Part shown: piece by piece, positions 14,331 through 21,455 of the stretch
Layout of the letters: every line of letters starts with the position of its first letter
Numbering within the stretch: position 1 is the stretch's first letter
Assembly (NCBI GenBank): GCA_019637095.1
Contig: JAHBWG010000094.1
Coordinates: 1 to 33,377, forward strand
DNA length: 33,377 nucleotides
Reading direction: 5' to 3'
Source of the DNA: Sandaracinaceae bacterium
Lineage (GTDB): Bacteria > Myxococcota_A > Polyangia > Polyangiales > Sandaracinaceae
Position numbers and translations under genes: made by a program
The notes under the pieces: generated by a model
What the model was told of the DNA's origin: nothing
What the model saw: the letters and a program-made list of their open reading frames with translations, nothing else
Databases searched by the model: none

Positions 14331-15805
14331 AGGAGGCGCTCGACGCGCTGAGCCGTCGTGCGCTCGCGGTGCCCGTCGCCGCGGTGCGGCCCTACCTCTT
14401 GCTCAAGCTCACCCTCGTCCTGCTCGCGGTCGACATGTGGCTCACCCGCGCGAGCCACGCGGGGCGCTACGGGGCCGGTGGGTTCAACGTCGCGCACTGG
14501 GCGTGGCTCGACGCGGCGCAGCCGCCGATCGAGCCCGCGTACTACGTCGGCGCGTGCGTGCTCACGAGCGCGCTCTGTCTCGCGATCGCGTTCGCGGATC
14601 GCCCCCCACGCTGGCTGCTCGCGCTCGCCTGCCTCGTCCACACGTGGAGCTGGGCGATGAGCATGCTCGACAGCTACCAGCACCACTACCTCCTGAGCAT
14701 CGTGCTCGCGGCGATGGTCTTCTTCCCGCCGCTGCGCGCCGACGAGGCGCTGCGCGCGTCCGAGGCGCCCGCCGCCGCCCCCGCGGCCAAGCCCGCCAAG
14801 CGCAAGAAGCGCAAGAAGCCTGCCCCCGACGCGCCGCCGCCTCGCGCGTCCGGTCATCCGTTCGTGCGCGCGTGGAGCTACACGCTCCTCTGCGCCTCGA
14901 TCGCGATCGTCTACGCGTACACCGCGTTCTCCAAGGCGGATCCCGAGTGGCTCGCCGGCGCCGCGCTCCGCCAGGTCATGCAGTATCCGGCGGACGGCGT
15001 CGTGCCCGGCCCCGGCGCGAACGTCGCCATCCGCACCTTCCACGGGATCATCGAGGGGCTCGGCGAGCACGGCGCGCTCTTCTGGTTCGTGATGGGCCAC
15101 TCGGTCGTCGTCGTGCAGATCGTCGTCTGTGCCGGCTACCTCCTCGCGCCGTGGCGCGACGCCGCGCGCAGCCGGGTCACGCAGGCGTTCTTCTTCGTCG
15201 CGCTCGGCACCGCGCTCTCGTTCCACGTCGGCGCGGAGCTGATGGGGCTCGAGATCGGCTGGTTCAGCTACTACATGGTCGGCTACGCGCTGATCGCGAT
15301 GCTGCCGGGTGGCCTGCTCGTGCGCGTCGCCCGCGCGATGTTCTGGCTCGTGCTGGACCTGCGCCGCGAGCGCGACGCGCTCCCCCCTTGGGCGCCGCTC
15401 GCGCTCGCCGGCGTCGCCGCGCTCGCGCTGGTCTCGGCCGGCTGGACCGCGGATCTGCCCGGCGCGCGCGAGGCGTCGGTGCTCGCCGCGGTGCTGCTCG
15501 GCGCCGGCGTCGTCGCGGCGCTCCTCCGCGCCGGGGACGCGCGCGCGATCACCGGCTACGCGGTGGGCGCGCTGCTCGCCGCGCTCGGCTTCGCCCTCTG
15601 CGTCCAGCTCTCGGAGCTCCGCTGGGATTACTGGCGCAACGTCGGCGGCGATCATCGGCGGCGCGGCGAGGTCGAGCAGGCGTACGCCGCGTACGTGAAG
15701 GCCAACCGCTACGCGCCCGACGGGCAGGATCGGCGGCGCCAAGAGGACGAGATGCGCGCGATCCTCGAGCAGCGCGGCCTCTTGCCGAGACGGGGCGGGC
15801 GGTGA
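14327..15805 (+). CDS. HTTM-domain membrane protein (gamma-carboxylase-like)
   Basis: This 492-residue protein has about ten or more hydrophobic helices. Segments typical of the HTTM (horizontally transferred transmembrane) domain are WSYTLLCASIAIVYAYTAFS with KADPEWLAGAALRQVM, an LFWFVMGHSVVVVQIV helix, and FHVGAELMGLEIGWFSYYM. A KRKKRKK loop at about residues 160-166 lies between the first and second helix groups. After the last helix is a short TPR-like stretch (RRRGEVEQAYAAYVKANRYAP). The family includes vitamin K-dependent gamma-glutamyl carboxylase, but catalytic residues of the eukaryotic enzyme cannot be confirmed here. GTG start 14327 and stop 15805 both sit in 4-nt overlaps with neighbours, so it is the middle of a three-gene chain. 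Confidence 0.82.
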   Translation: MKEALDALSRRALAVPVAAVRPYLLLKLTLVLLAVDMWLTRASHAGRYGAGGFNVAHWAWLDAAQPPIEPAYYVGACVLTSALCLAIAFADRPPRWLLALACLVHTWSWAMSMLDSYQHHYLLSIVLAAMVFFPPLRADEALRASEAPAAAPAAKPAKRKKRKKPAPDAPPPRASGHPFVRAWSYTLLCASIAIVYAYTAFSKADPEWLAGAALRQVMQYPADGVVPGPGANVAIRTFHGIIEGLGEHGALFWFVMGHSVVVVQIVVCAGYLLAPWRDAARSRVTQAFFFVALGTALSFHVGAELMGLEIGWFSYYMVGYALIAMLPGGLLVRVARAMFWLVLDLRRERDALPPWAPLALAGVAALALVSAGWTADLPGAREASVLAAVLLGAGVVAALLRAGDARAITGYAVGALLAALGFALCVQLSELRWDYWRNVGGDHRRRGEVEQAYAAYVKANRYAPDGQDRRRQEDEMRAILEQRGLLPRRGGR

Positions 15806-16995
15806 GCGTCGCGCGCCGCGACGGAGACCGGCTGCTCTTGCCCGGCCTCGCGACCGCGCACTCGCACGCGTTCCAGCGCGCGCTCCGCGGCCGGGCCCAG
15901 CGCGCGCGCGGCTCGTTCTGGAGCTGGCGCGGCCTGATGTACGAGCTCGCGAGCCGCGTCTCGCCCGACGACGTCCACGCCCTCTCGCGCTTCGCGTTCG
16001 CCGAGCTCGCGCGCGCCGGCGTCACCGCGGTGGGCGAGTTCCACTACCTGCACCACCAGCCCGACGGAACGCCGTACGCGGAGCGCACCGCGCTCGCCGA
16101 CGCGGTCATCCGCGCCGCGCTCGAGGTGGGCCTGCGCATCGCGCTCTTGCGCGTGATCTACGAGCGGCCCGGGCACGGCCGCGCGCCCGAGGGCGCGCAG
16201 CGCCGCTTCGTCGACGCGTCGCTCGACGACGCGCTCGGCGACGTCGAGGCGCTCGCGGCGCGCTGGAGCGGCGAGCCGCGCGTCCGCGTCGGCGTCGCGC
16301 CGCACAGCGTGCGCGCGGTGACGCTCCCATCGATCGTCGAGGCCGCGCGCTTCGCCGAGGCGCGCGCGATGCCTTTGCACATGCACGTGAGCGAGCAGCG
16401 CCGCGAGATCCACGAGTGCCTCGCCGAGCACGGCGCGCGGCCGGTGCGCCTGCTCGCCGACGCGGGCGTGCTCGGCCCGCGGTTCGTCGCGGTCCACGCC
16501 ACGCACCTCGCCGCCGACGAGGTGCGCGCGCTCGGCGGCTCGTTCGCGTGCCTCTGCCGCACGACGGAGCGCGACCTCGGCGACGGCCTGCCGCCCACGC
16601 GCGAGCTCGTCCGGGCGGGCGCGCGCCTCTGCTTCGGCGTGGACAGCCACGCGTCGAGCGATCCGTTCGAGGAGATGCGCGCGGCGGAGCTCGACGAGCG
16701 CTCGCGCACCGAGCGGCGCGCGCTCCTCGAGGCGCCGGTCTTGCTCGAGGCGGCGAGCGCGGGCGGCTACGCGGCGATCGGGATGGCCGGCCTCGAGCGC
16801 GAGGACGAGGTCGCGCTCGACGCGCGCGACGACGCCCTCGCGGGCGCGCGTGACGCGACGCTCGACGACGCGGTCGTCTTCGGCGCTGGCCCGCGCGCGG
16901 TGCGCTCGGTGTGTGTCGGCGGCGCGGCGCTCGCGCTCGACGCGACGCGCGCCCGCGAGGAGTTCGAGCGCCGACTCTCGGCGTTGGCCCTCTGA
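15802..16995 (+). CDS. hutF: HutF-like formimidoylglutamate deiminase (amidohydrolase)
   Basis: This 397-residue protein is an amidohydrolase of the N-formimidoyl-glutamate deiminase type, a step of histidine breakdown that yields N-formylglutamate and ammonia. Signatures are PGLATAHSHAFQRAL (metal ligands H20, H22), SFWSWRGLMYELA, VTAVGEFHYLHH, PLHMHVSEQ, VAVHATHL, and ACLCRTTERDLGDG with GVDSHASSD. It is shorter than typical HutF proteins (about 450 residues) because the N-terminal beta segment before PGL is only about 12 residues. The GTG start overlaps the HTTM stop (GTGA) and no earlier in-frame start is evident without entering that gene. No other hut gene is nearby and the pairing with an HTTM protein is odd. 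A related amidohydrolase with another substrate cannot be excluded. Confidence 0.83.
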   Translation: MSVARRDGDRLLLPGLATAHSHAFQRALRGRAQRARGSFWSWRGLMYELASRVSPDDVHALSRFAFAELARAGVTAVGEFHYLHHQPDGTPYAERTALADAVIRAALEVGLRIALLRVIYERPGHGRAPEGAQRRFVDASLDDALGDVEALAARWSGEPRVRVGVAPHSVRAVTLPSIVEAARFAEARAMPLHMHVSEQRREIHECLAEHGARPVRLLADAGVLGPRFVAVHATHLAADEVRALGGSFACLCRTTERDLGDGLPPTRELVRAGARLCFGVDSHASSDPFEEMRAAELDERSRTERRALLEAPVLLEAASAGGYAAIGMAGLEREDEVALDARDDALAGARDATLDDAVVFGAGPRAVRSVCVGGAALALDATRAREEFERRLSALAL

Positions 16996-17018
16996 GGGGT
17001 TCGTGCGAGCATGCGGAC

Positions 17019-17930
17019 ATGGTGAAGCGCGCGTACGAGATCTGGGCCGAGAGCTTGCTCGGCAAGGTGCTCGGCGAGCGCTATCGGTTGAACCACGTCA
17101 TCGGCCGCGGCTCGTTCAGCGTGGTGTTCCACGCGACGCACACGTGGACGGAGCGGGCGGTCGCCGTGAAGCTGCTCCGGCTCGACATCGCGAGCTCGCA
17201 CGACGCGATGGCCAAGCGCTTCCTGCGCGAGGCGAAGGCGGCCGCCGCGCTGCGACACAAGAACGTCGTCGACGTGCTCGACATGGGCGAGGCCGAGGGC
17301 ACGGCGTTCATCGCGCTCGAGCTGCTCGTGGGCGAGGAGCTCTCGGTGCGCCTCGCCCGCGAGGGCCGGCTCCCGCTCGACGAGACGCTGCGCATCCTGC
17401 TGCCCGTCTTCGACGCGCTGCACGCGGCGCACGCGCGCGGCATGATCCACCGCGACGTGAAGGCGGAGAACGTGTTCCTGCACGACGAGGAGGGCGAGCT
17501 GGTCCCGAAGATCCTCGACTTCGGCACGGTGCGCACCGCGTACACCGAGGGCGAGACGCCGCTGACGGAGGCGGGCGCCATCCTCGGGACGCCGCACTAC
17601 ATGGCGCCCGAGCAGATCACCACGGCGTCGGTGACGGGGAAGGCCGACGTGTGGTCGTGCGGGGTGCTCGCGTTCCGCATGCTCTCGGGTCGCTTCCCGT
17701 TCGATGGGCCCAACCCGACGATCGTGCTCGCGAACGCGTTCACGCAGCCGGCGCCCTCGCTCGCGAGCGTGGCGCCCGAGCTCGCGCCCGGCGTGGTCGA
17801 GGCGGTCGATCGCGCGCTGGCGAAGTCGCCCGAGGCGCGGCACGAGGACATGCACGCCTTCATGGATGCGCTGCTCGCAGGCGCCCGCGAGGTCGGGCTC
17901 CACCCGGTGGACCCACGCAAGCGAGGTTGA
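17019..17930 (+). CDS. Hanks-type serine/threonine protein kinase, soluble
   Basis: This 303-residue protein is little more than a kinase domain. It has glycine loop IGRGSFSVVFHA, ATP-binding K51 (VAVKLL), catalytic loop HRDVKAENVF with D146, metal-binding DFG (D167), GTPHYMAPEQ in the P+1 region, and ADVWSCGVLAFRMLSGRFPF. The Arg before the catalytic Asp marks an RD kinase that may need activation-loop phosphorylation. There is no membrane segment or sensor domain, unlike many PknB-type kinases, so it is probably cytoplasmic. It starts 23 nt after the HutF-like gene. It is followed after 6 nt by a Pro-rich tail-anchored protein that may be its substrate or membrane partner (inference). ATG 17019 is chosen since alternative starts are out of frame or leave non-kinase sequence. 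Confidence 0.93.
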   Translation: MVKRAYEIWAESLLGKVLGERYRLNHVIGRGSFSVVFHATHTWTERAVAVKLLRLDIASSHDAMAKRFLREAKAAAALRHKNVVDVLDMGEAEGTAFIALELLVGEELSVRLAREGRLPLDETLRILLPVFDALHAAHARGMIHRDVKAENVFLHDEEGELVPKILDFGTVRTAYTEGETPLTEAGAILGTPHYMAPEQITTASVTGKADVWSCGVLAFRMLSGRFPFDGPNPTIVLANAFTQPAPSLASVAPELAPGVVEAVDRALAKSPEARHEDMHAFMDALLAGAREVGLHPVDPRKRG

Positions 17931-17936
17931 CGGTCG

Positions 17937-18647
17937 ATGAGCTCCGATCCCAGCGACGAGGACGAGGCACCCGCGACGGTCGTCGCCGGGGCGTCGTTCG
18001 ACGAGCTCCTGGCGCAGCGCGGGGAGCCCCCGGTGTTCACGCCGAGCGTCGGCTGGGGCGACGACATGGCGTACGCGGCGACCGCGATCAGCGCGTCCTA
18101 CGACGAGCAGGTCCGCGAGCGCGGCGGCGAGCTGCCGGCGAGCGAGCCGCCGCCGGCGTATGCGCCGCCACCGGTCGCGCCGCGGCCGGAGGCGAGCCGG
18201 CCGCAGGCGGCGTACGCGCCGCCGCCCGCCGCGCCGCCGATGGCGTTTCCGCCGCCCGCGGCCTCGCCGCCGCTGACCTCGCCCGCCCCGCACGCGCCGC
18301 AGGGCCAGCCGCCGCTCGCCAAGACGATGGCGCTCGACATGTCGCAGAGCCCGCTCGCGTACCTCGCGCCGCCGGCGCAGCCGGCGCCCGGGTCGTGGCC
18401 CTCGGCGCCGGCGGCGTCGCCGATGCCGGCGCGTCCGGCGCCCGGGTCGTGGCCATCGGCGCCGGCGGCGTCGCCGATGGCGGCGCATCCCGGGCCCGCG
18501 TGGTCGCCTCCGGCGCCGGTCGCGGCGCCCGCGCCGTCGGGCCAGCCGAGCCGCTTCGTGCTCTTCGCGGTCACGTTCGGCGTCGTCTTCCTGCTGGGCA
18601 GCCTCTGCTTCGGTGGCGCCGCCGCGTATCTGCTGTTCGCGCGCTGA
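17937..18647 (+). CDS. Pro/Ala-rich tail-anchored membrane protein
   Basis: This 236-residue protein has an acidic N-terminus, a long low-complexity Pro/Ala region (about residues 60-205) and one hydrophobic helix at the C-terminus (RFVLFAVTFGVVFLLGSLCF to YLLFAR). This topology places nearly all of it in the cytoplasm. It includes a 54-bp tandem duplication. Short Thr motifs (EAPATVVAGAS near the start and LAKTMALDM at mid-chain) resemble candidate kinase target or FHA-binding sites; this is inference. The gene directly follows the Ser/Thr kinase by 6 nt, so the pair is likely to be one unit. The stop codon lies at the edge of the inverted-repeat element. Only composition and context support the functional guess. 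Confidence 0.72.
   Translation: MSSDPSDEDEAPATVVAGASFDELLAQRGEPPVFTPSVGWGDDMAYAATAISASYDEQVRERGGELPASEPPPAYAPPPVAPRPEASRPQAAYAPPPAAPPMAFPPPAASPPLTSPAPHAPQGQPPLAKTMALDMSQSPLAYLAPPAQPAPGSWPSAPAASPMPARPAPGSWPSAPAASPMAAHPGPAWSPPAPVAAPAPSGQPSRFVLFAVTFGVVFLLGSLCFGGAAAYLLFAR
18381..18488 (+). repeat. 54-bp tandem repeat, two copies
   Basis: The unit begins CCGGCGCCCGGGTCGTGGCC at 18381 and again at 18435, with one C/A difference in the first 45 bases. It encodes an 18-residue Pro/Ala/Ser repeat (PAPGSWPSAPAASPM plus a variable tail) in the tail-anchored protein. Confidence 0.85.
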
Positions 18648-18801
18648 AGGTCTGTCGATGAATCGGACCGAGCACCGGGGTCGAGGTGGGTCCAGCCGCA
18701 AGGCGACGCGAGGAGTCGTGCGAATAGCACGGCGACGAGCGGCAACGCCGCGGATGGGCCCGCATCGGCCGCGGGGCGACGGGAGATTCATCGACAGACC
18801 T
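18648..18801. mobile_element. 154-bp element with perfect 17-18-bp terminal inverted repeats (MITE-like)
   Basis: AAGGTCTGTCGATGAATC (18647-18664) is repeated as its exact reverse complement at 18785-18802. TGA occurs directly outside both 17-bp ends (18645-18647 and 18802-18804), as a 3-bp target duplication would. The interior holds smaller hairpins: GTCGTGC-gaata-GCACGGC, and a CCGCGG-based stem near 18750-18777. No transposase or convincing ORF lies inside. It could be a non-autonomous transposon relic, a structured RNA or a long-stem terminator for the kinase unit. Removing it would leave the upstream stop codon intact. Confidence 0.6.
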
Positions 18802-18820
18802 TGAACCTTCGGCGCCGCCG

Positions 18821-18848
18821 TTGATCGGGCTGGGCCCGACGCTATCCT
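18821..18848 (+). promoter_or_regulatory. Candidate promoter TTGATC-16-TATCCT
   Basis: TTGATC (18821-18826) and TATCCT (18843-18848) form a good sigma-70-like pair. The predicted start is near 18855, exactly the A of a mini-ORF ATG upstream of the zinc-ribbon protein gene. Confidence 0.55.
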
Positions 18849-18854
18849 GATCGC

Positions 18855-18887
18855 ATGGGCGTGGTCGTCGGACGCCTCGATGCTTGA
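18855..18887 (+). CDS. Possible 10-codon leader ORF
   Basis: ATG 18855 reads MGVVVGRLDA and stops at TGA 18885-18887, overlapping the main start by 8 nt (ATGCTTGA). It sits at the predicted transcription start, so it could be translated leaderless and couple translation to the main gene. It is too short to judge by coding statistics. Confidence 0.25.
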   Translation: MGVVVGRLDA

Positions 18888-19845
18888 CTTTCGTCGCTGC
18901 GGGGGCTGCGGGACGCGCTTCGCGCGCGAGCGCCAGAGCTGCCCGAGCTGTGGCGCGTTCGCGCTCGGCTTCGCGGAGCTCTTCCGTGGCCAACGGCTCG
19001 CGGCGACGGGTGGCATCCCGCTCCTCGCGTTCGTCATCGCGTTCCTGCTCGAGGGCCACTACGCCAGCGCGATCGCCGGGCTCGGGCTCTCGCCGATCGT
19101 CGTGGCGACCGCGTGGCTCGCCTACCGCCGCGCGTTCCGCGACCCGAGCTCGTTCGCCGCGCGCATCACCGACGTCGAGCGCCGGCTCGAGGAGCTCGAT
19201 CACGATCTCGAGGACACCGATCGCCGCCTCGCCGCGGCGCGTGCGGAGCTCGACGAGGAGCCGGGCGCGCGCGCGCGCGTGCTGCTCGAGCGCGAGGTGG
19301 AGCAGGACCGCCGCCTCCAGATCGCGCAGCGCCGCCTCGTCTCCACGCTCGAGCGCCGGCTCGAGCAGCTCGAGATCGAGCGCTTCCGTGTCCGGCTCGC
19401 GTACTTCGAGGCGTGCCGGGACGCGCGCGTCGACTCGAGCGCGATCGCGGCAGAGCTCCAGGCGTGCATCCGCGCGACCCCGACCGAGCGCGGGCGCGCG
19501 TGGGAGCCCGTGCTCGAAGAAGCGCAGCTCCTCCACCGCCAGCTCTCGCGCGGGGTCGCGCGCCTCGGCGCGGCGCGCCGGCTCGACCCGTTCGCCTTCA
19601 CCGACGTGGAGAGCGACCCGCTCGTGCCGCCCTCGCCGTCGACCACCGCCGGGCCGCTCGACGGCGAGACGGACCTGCACCTCGAGCGCATCGAGCGCGG
19701 GTTCGACGCGCTCGAGGAGATCGCGGCCGAGCTCGTCGGGGACCCCGACGCGAGCGGTGTGCGGCTGCGGGTCGACGACGACGTGATGGCGGCGCTCGAG
19801 GAGGAGGTGCCCGCAGCTCGGCCGCGGCGCAAGCGGACCGTCTGA
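18880..19845 (+). CDS. Zinc-ribbon, two-helix membrane protein with coiled coil
   Basis: This 321-residue protein starts with a zinc ribbon, CGGCGTRFARERQSCPSCG (C-x2-C ... C-x2-C). Two hydrophobic helices follow at about residues 43-58 and 63-86. A long Arg/Glu-rich region (residues about 95-170) has heptad spacing for a coiled coil, and an acidic, Pro-containing C-terminal part ends in a basic PRRKRTV tail. No known family is recognised. The layout suggests an inner-membrane protein with a cytoplasmic coiled coil. It follows the inverted-repeat element and has its own candidate promoter. No good Shine-Dalgarno sequence precedes ATG 18880, so expression may depend on the overlapping mini-ORF. 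Function unknown. Confidence 0.8.
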   Translation: MLDFRRCGGCGTRFARERQSCPSCGAFALGFAELFRGQRLAATGGIPLLAFVIAFLLEGHYASAIAGLGLSPIVVATAWLAYRRAFRDPSSFAARITDVERRLEELDHDLEDTDRRLAAARAELDEEPGARARVLLEREVEQDRRLQIAQRRLVSTLERRLEQLEIERFRVRLAYFEACRDARVDSSAIAAELQACIRATPTERGRAWEPVLEEAQLLHRQLSRGVARLGAARRLDPFAFTDVESDPLVPPSPSTTAGPLDGETDLHLERIERGFDALEEIAAELVGDPDASGVRLRVDDDVMAALEEEVPAARPRRKRTV

Positions 19846-19860
19846 GGCCGCCGCCGCCGA

Positions 19861-19878
19861 ATGTACGAATTCGTACAT
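19861..19878. promoter_or_regulatory. Perfect 18-bp palindrome, candidate operator
   Basis: ATGTACGAATTCGTACAT reads the same on both strands and is strikingly AT-rich for this window. It lies in the 76-nt gap between the zinc-ribbon gene and the CAP lipoprotein gene. Its centre is about 52 bp upstream of the predicted start of the latter, where an activator could contact RNA polymerase. Its regulator is unknown. Confidence 0.7.
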
Positions 19879-19886
19879 CGCCGCCG

Positions 19887-19915
19887 GTGACGACCGGGTG
19901 GCCCTTCGCTATCGT
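19887..19915 (+). promoter_or_regulatory. Candidate leaderless promoter GTGACG-17-TATCGT
   Basis: GTGACG (19887-19892) and TATCGT (19910-19915) are 17 nt apart. The -10 ends 6 nt before ATG 19922, placing the start point on the initiation codon. No Shine-Dalgarno sequence is present. Confidence 0.55.
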
Positions 19916-19921
19916 CGCGGC

Positions 19922-21079
19922 ATGGCGCGAGCTCGCGCGGCCGTCGTGGCCCTCCTCGTCTTGGGCGGTTGCACCGGGACCCTCTCGGTCGGGAACGGCG
20001 GCGACGCCGGCTACGACTCGGGCGTCTGGCTCTTGCCGGACGACGACGGGGGCACGCCGCCGGGGACCGACGCGGGCACGCCGCCGCCCGGGACCGACGC
20101 CGGCACGCTGCCCGGTACCGACGCGGGCCCGCCGCCGATGACCGACGCGGGCCCGCCGCCCGGGCCTTGCGACGGCGTGACCTGCATGGCGAACGCGCGC
20201 TGCGAGCCGACGACGGGGAGCTGCGTCTGCGAGCCCGGCTTCACGCGCATGGCCGACACGTGCGTGGCGCTGCCTCCGGGCGATCCCGCGGGCCGCACGC
20301 GCGACGAGGTCTGCGCGGCCTGGAACATGGGGCGCATGGAGCGCGCGGCGACGCCGTGGGTCGCGGGCCCGACGATGTGCGATCCGGGCCGGATGGACCC
20401 CGAGGCGATCGACGACACGCTGCGGCGCGTCTCGATGTATCGCTGGCTCGCGGGGCTCGGCCCGGTGAACCACGACAGCTCGCGCCACTCCGAGCTCATG
20501 GAGTGCGCGCACATGATGAGCGTGAACAACCGCCTCTCGCACAGCCCGGGCACCGACTGGACCTGCTACACGGCGGGCGGCGCGGCGGCGGCGGGGCGCA
20601 GCAACATCGCGCTCGGCTACCGCACGCCGGGCTCGGCGATCGAGGGCTACATGGCAGATCGCAACACGCCGAGCCTCGGGCACCGGCGCTGGATCCTCGG
20701 CGAGCGGCTGACCGCGGTGGAGATCGGGTTCGCCGGTCGCGGACAGTGCCTCGGGGTGTTCGGTGGCGGCGGCACCTCCGAGCGCGCGTGGACCGCCTAC
20801 CCGAACCAGGGCTTCGCGCCGATCGAGACCGCGCAGAACACGTGGTCGTTCCACGTGAACCACTTCTCGCTCGGGAGCGCGAGCGCGACGGTGGTGCGCG
20901 TGAGCGACGGCGCCGAGCTGCCGGTGAGCTCCTACCTCACGGGCGGGGGCGGGCCGCCGCCGACGGTCGGCTTCACGCCGATGGGCTGGACGCCCGCGGT
21001 CGGCGAGACCTACCGCGTGACGATCACCGGCACCTCGCGCGGCGACATCGTCTACGAGACGACGCTCGTCGGCTGTTGA
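19922..21079 (+). CDS. CAP (SCP/PR1)-domain lipoprotein with EGF-like module
   Basis: This 385-residue lipoprotein has signal MARARAAVVALLVLGGC. Next comes a Thr/Pro/Asp tether with repeated P-G-T-D-A-G units (residues about 45-80). One EGF-like Cys module follows (CDGVTCMANARCEPTTG then CVCEPGF), then a CAP domain from about residue 130. CAP residues are ECAHMMSVNNRLSHSPG (H and N-x-R-x-S-H), GRSNIALGY and TPSLGHRRWILGE, followed by a C-terminal beta region of about 110 residues. Bacterial CAP proteins are secreted and may bind lipids or sterols; catalytic activity is unproven. ATG 19922 is chosen over 19898 because the signal peptide and the TAnnnT box fit it. An 18-bp palindrome lies upstream and a hairpin terminator at its stop. 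Confidence 0.88.
   Translation: MARARAAVVALLVLGGCTGTLSVGNGGDAGYDSGVWLLPDDDGGTPPGTDAGTPPPGTDAGTLPGTDAGPPPMTDAGPPPGPCDGVTCMANARCEPTTGSCVCEPGFTRMADTCVALPPGDPAGRTRDEVCAAWNMGRMERAATPWVAGPTMCDPGRMDPEAIDDTLRRVSMYRWLAGLGPVNHDSSRHSELMECAHMMSVNNRLSHSPGTDWTCYTAGGAAAAGRSNIALGYRTPGSAIEGYMADRNTPSLGHRRWILGERLTAVEIGFAGRGQCLGVFGGGGTSERAWTAYPNQGFAPIETAQNTWSFHVNHFSLGSASATVVRVSDGAELPVSSYLTGGGGPPPTVGFTPMGWTPAVGETYRVTITGTSRGDIVYETTLVGC
20050..20164 (+). repeat. Degenerate tandem repeat encoding P-G-T-D-A-G tether
   Basis: Units of about 24-30 bp built on ccgccg..gggaccgacgcgggc recur four to five times. The repeated peptide is (P)PGTDAG with drift to PMTDAG. Variable copy number between strains would be expected. 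Confidence 0.7.
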
Positions 21080-21113
21080 GCTCGGTCGTTTTCGTGGATG
21101 GTCTCCGAGCTCA
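21077..21113. terminator. Bidirectional hairpin terminator built from both stop codons
   Basis: TGAGCTCGG (21077-21085) pairs perfectly over 9 bp with CCGAGCTCA (21105-21113) around a 19-nt loop that contains a T-run. The outer bases are the TGA of the CAP gene and, on the other strand, the TGA of the convergent lipoprotein gene. Confidence 0.65.
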
Positions 21114-21455
21114 GGGCAGGCAGAGCGCGAGGTCCATCCCGCTGACCGGGGTGCACACGAAGTCCGCGTAGCAGTCGGCGGAGCGCGCGCACGGCGCCGC
21201 GCAGAAGCGCGTCGCGGACGGGTCGCCGTCGAGCGCGAGGCAGACGCCGCCGAGCGGACAGTCGGCGTCGGTCGCGCACCCGCGCGAGCAGAGGTTCCCC
21301 TCCGCCCGCGAGCCGTCCGTGCGATCGAAGAGCAGGCGGTAGCAGGCGTCCGCGTCCTCTGCGCAGTCCGCCTCGTCGGTGCACCCTGCGTACGTCGGCG
21401 CGTTCGCTCCGCAGCCGGCGAGCGCGAGCGCCACGAGCGCGACGAGCGCCTTCAC
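21111..21455 (-). CDS. Small Cys-rich lipoprotein
   Basis: This 114-residue lipoprotein (GTG start) has signal VKALVALVALALAGC and 12 further cysteines in a mature part of about 99 residues, arranged in repeats such as CTDEADC, CATDADCPLGGVC and CARSADCYADFVC. The repeats are like those in the larger Cys-rich lipoprotein at 4698. It is probably a disulfide-rich surface or periplasmic protein. The start overlaps the upstream lipoprotein stop by GTGA, so the two are co-translated. No catalytic motif is seen. Confidence 0.8.
   Translation of the reverse strand: MKALVALVALALAGCGANAPTYAGCTDEADCAEDADACYRLLFDRTDGSRAEGNLCSRGCATDADCPLGGVCLALDGDPSATRFCAAPCARSADCYADFVCTPVSGMDLALCLP

Noticed and set aside
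14327-15805. True vitamin K-dependent gamma-carboxylase
   Set aside because: Only the HTTM-type membrane helices are recognisable; catalytic residues could not be confirmed.
18613-18804. 63-codon ORF through the inverted-repeat element
   Set aside because: It is explained by the repeat ends and has no ribosome site or known motif.
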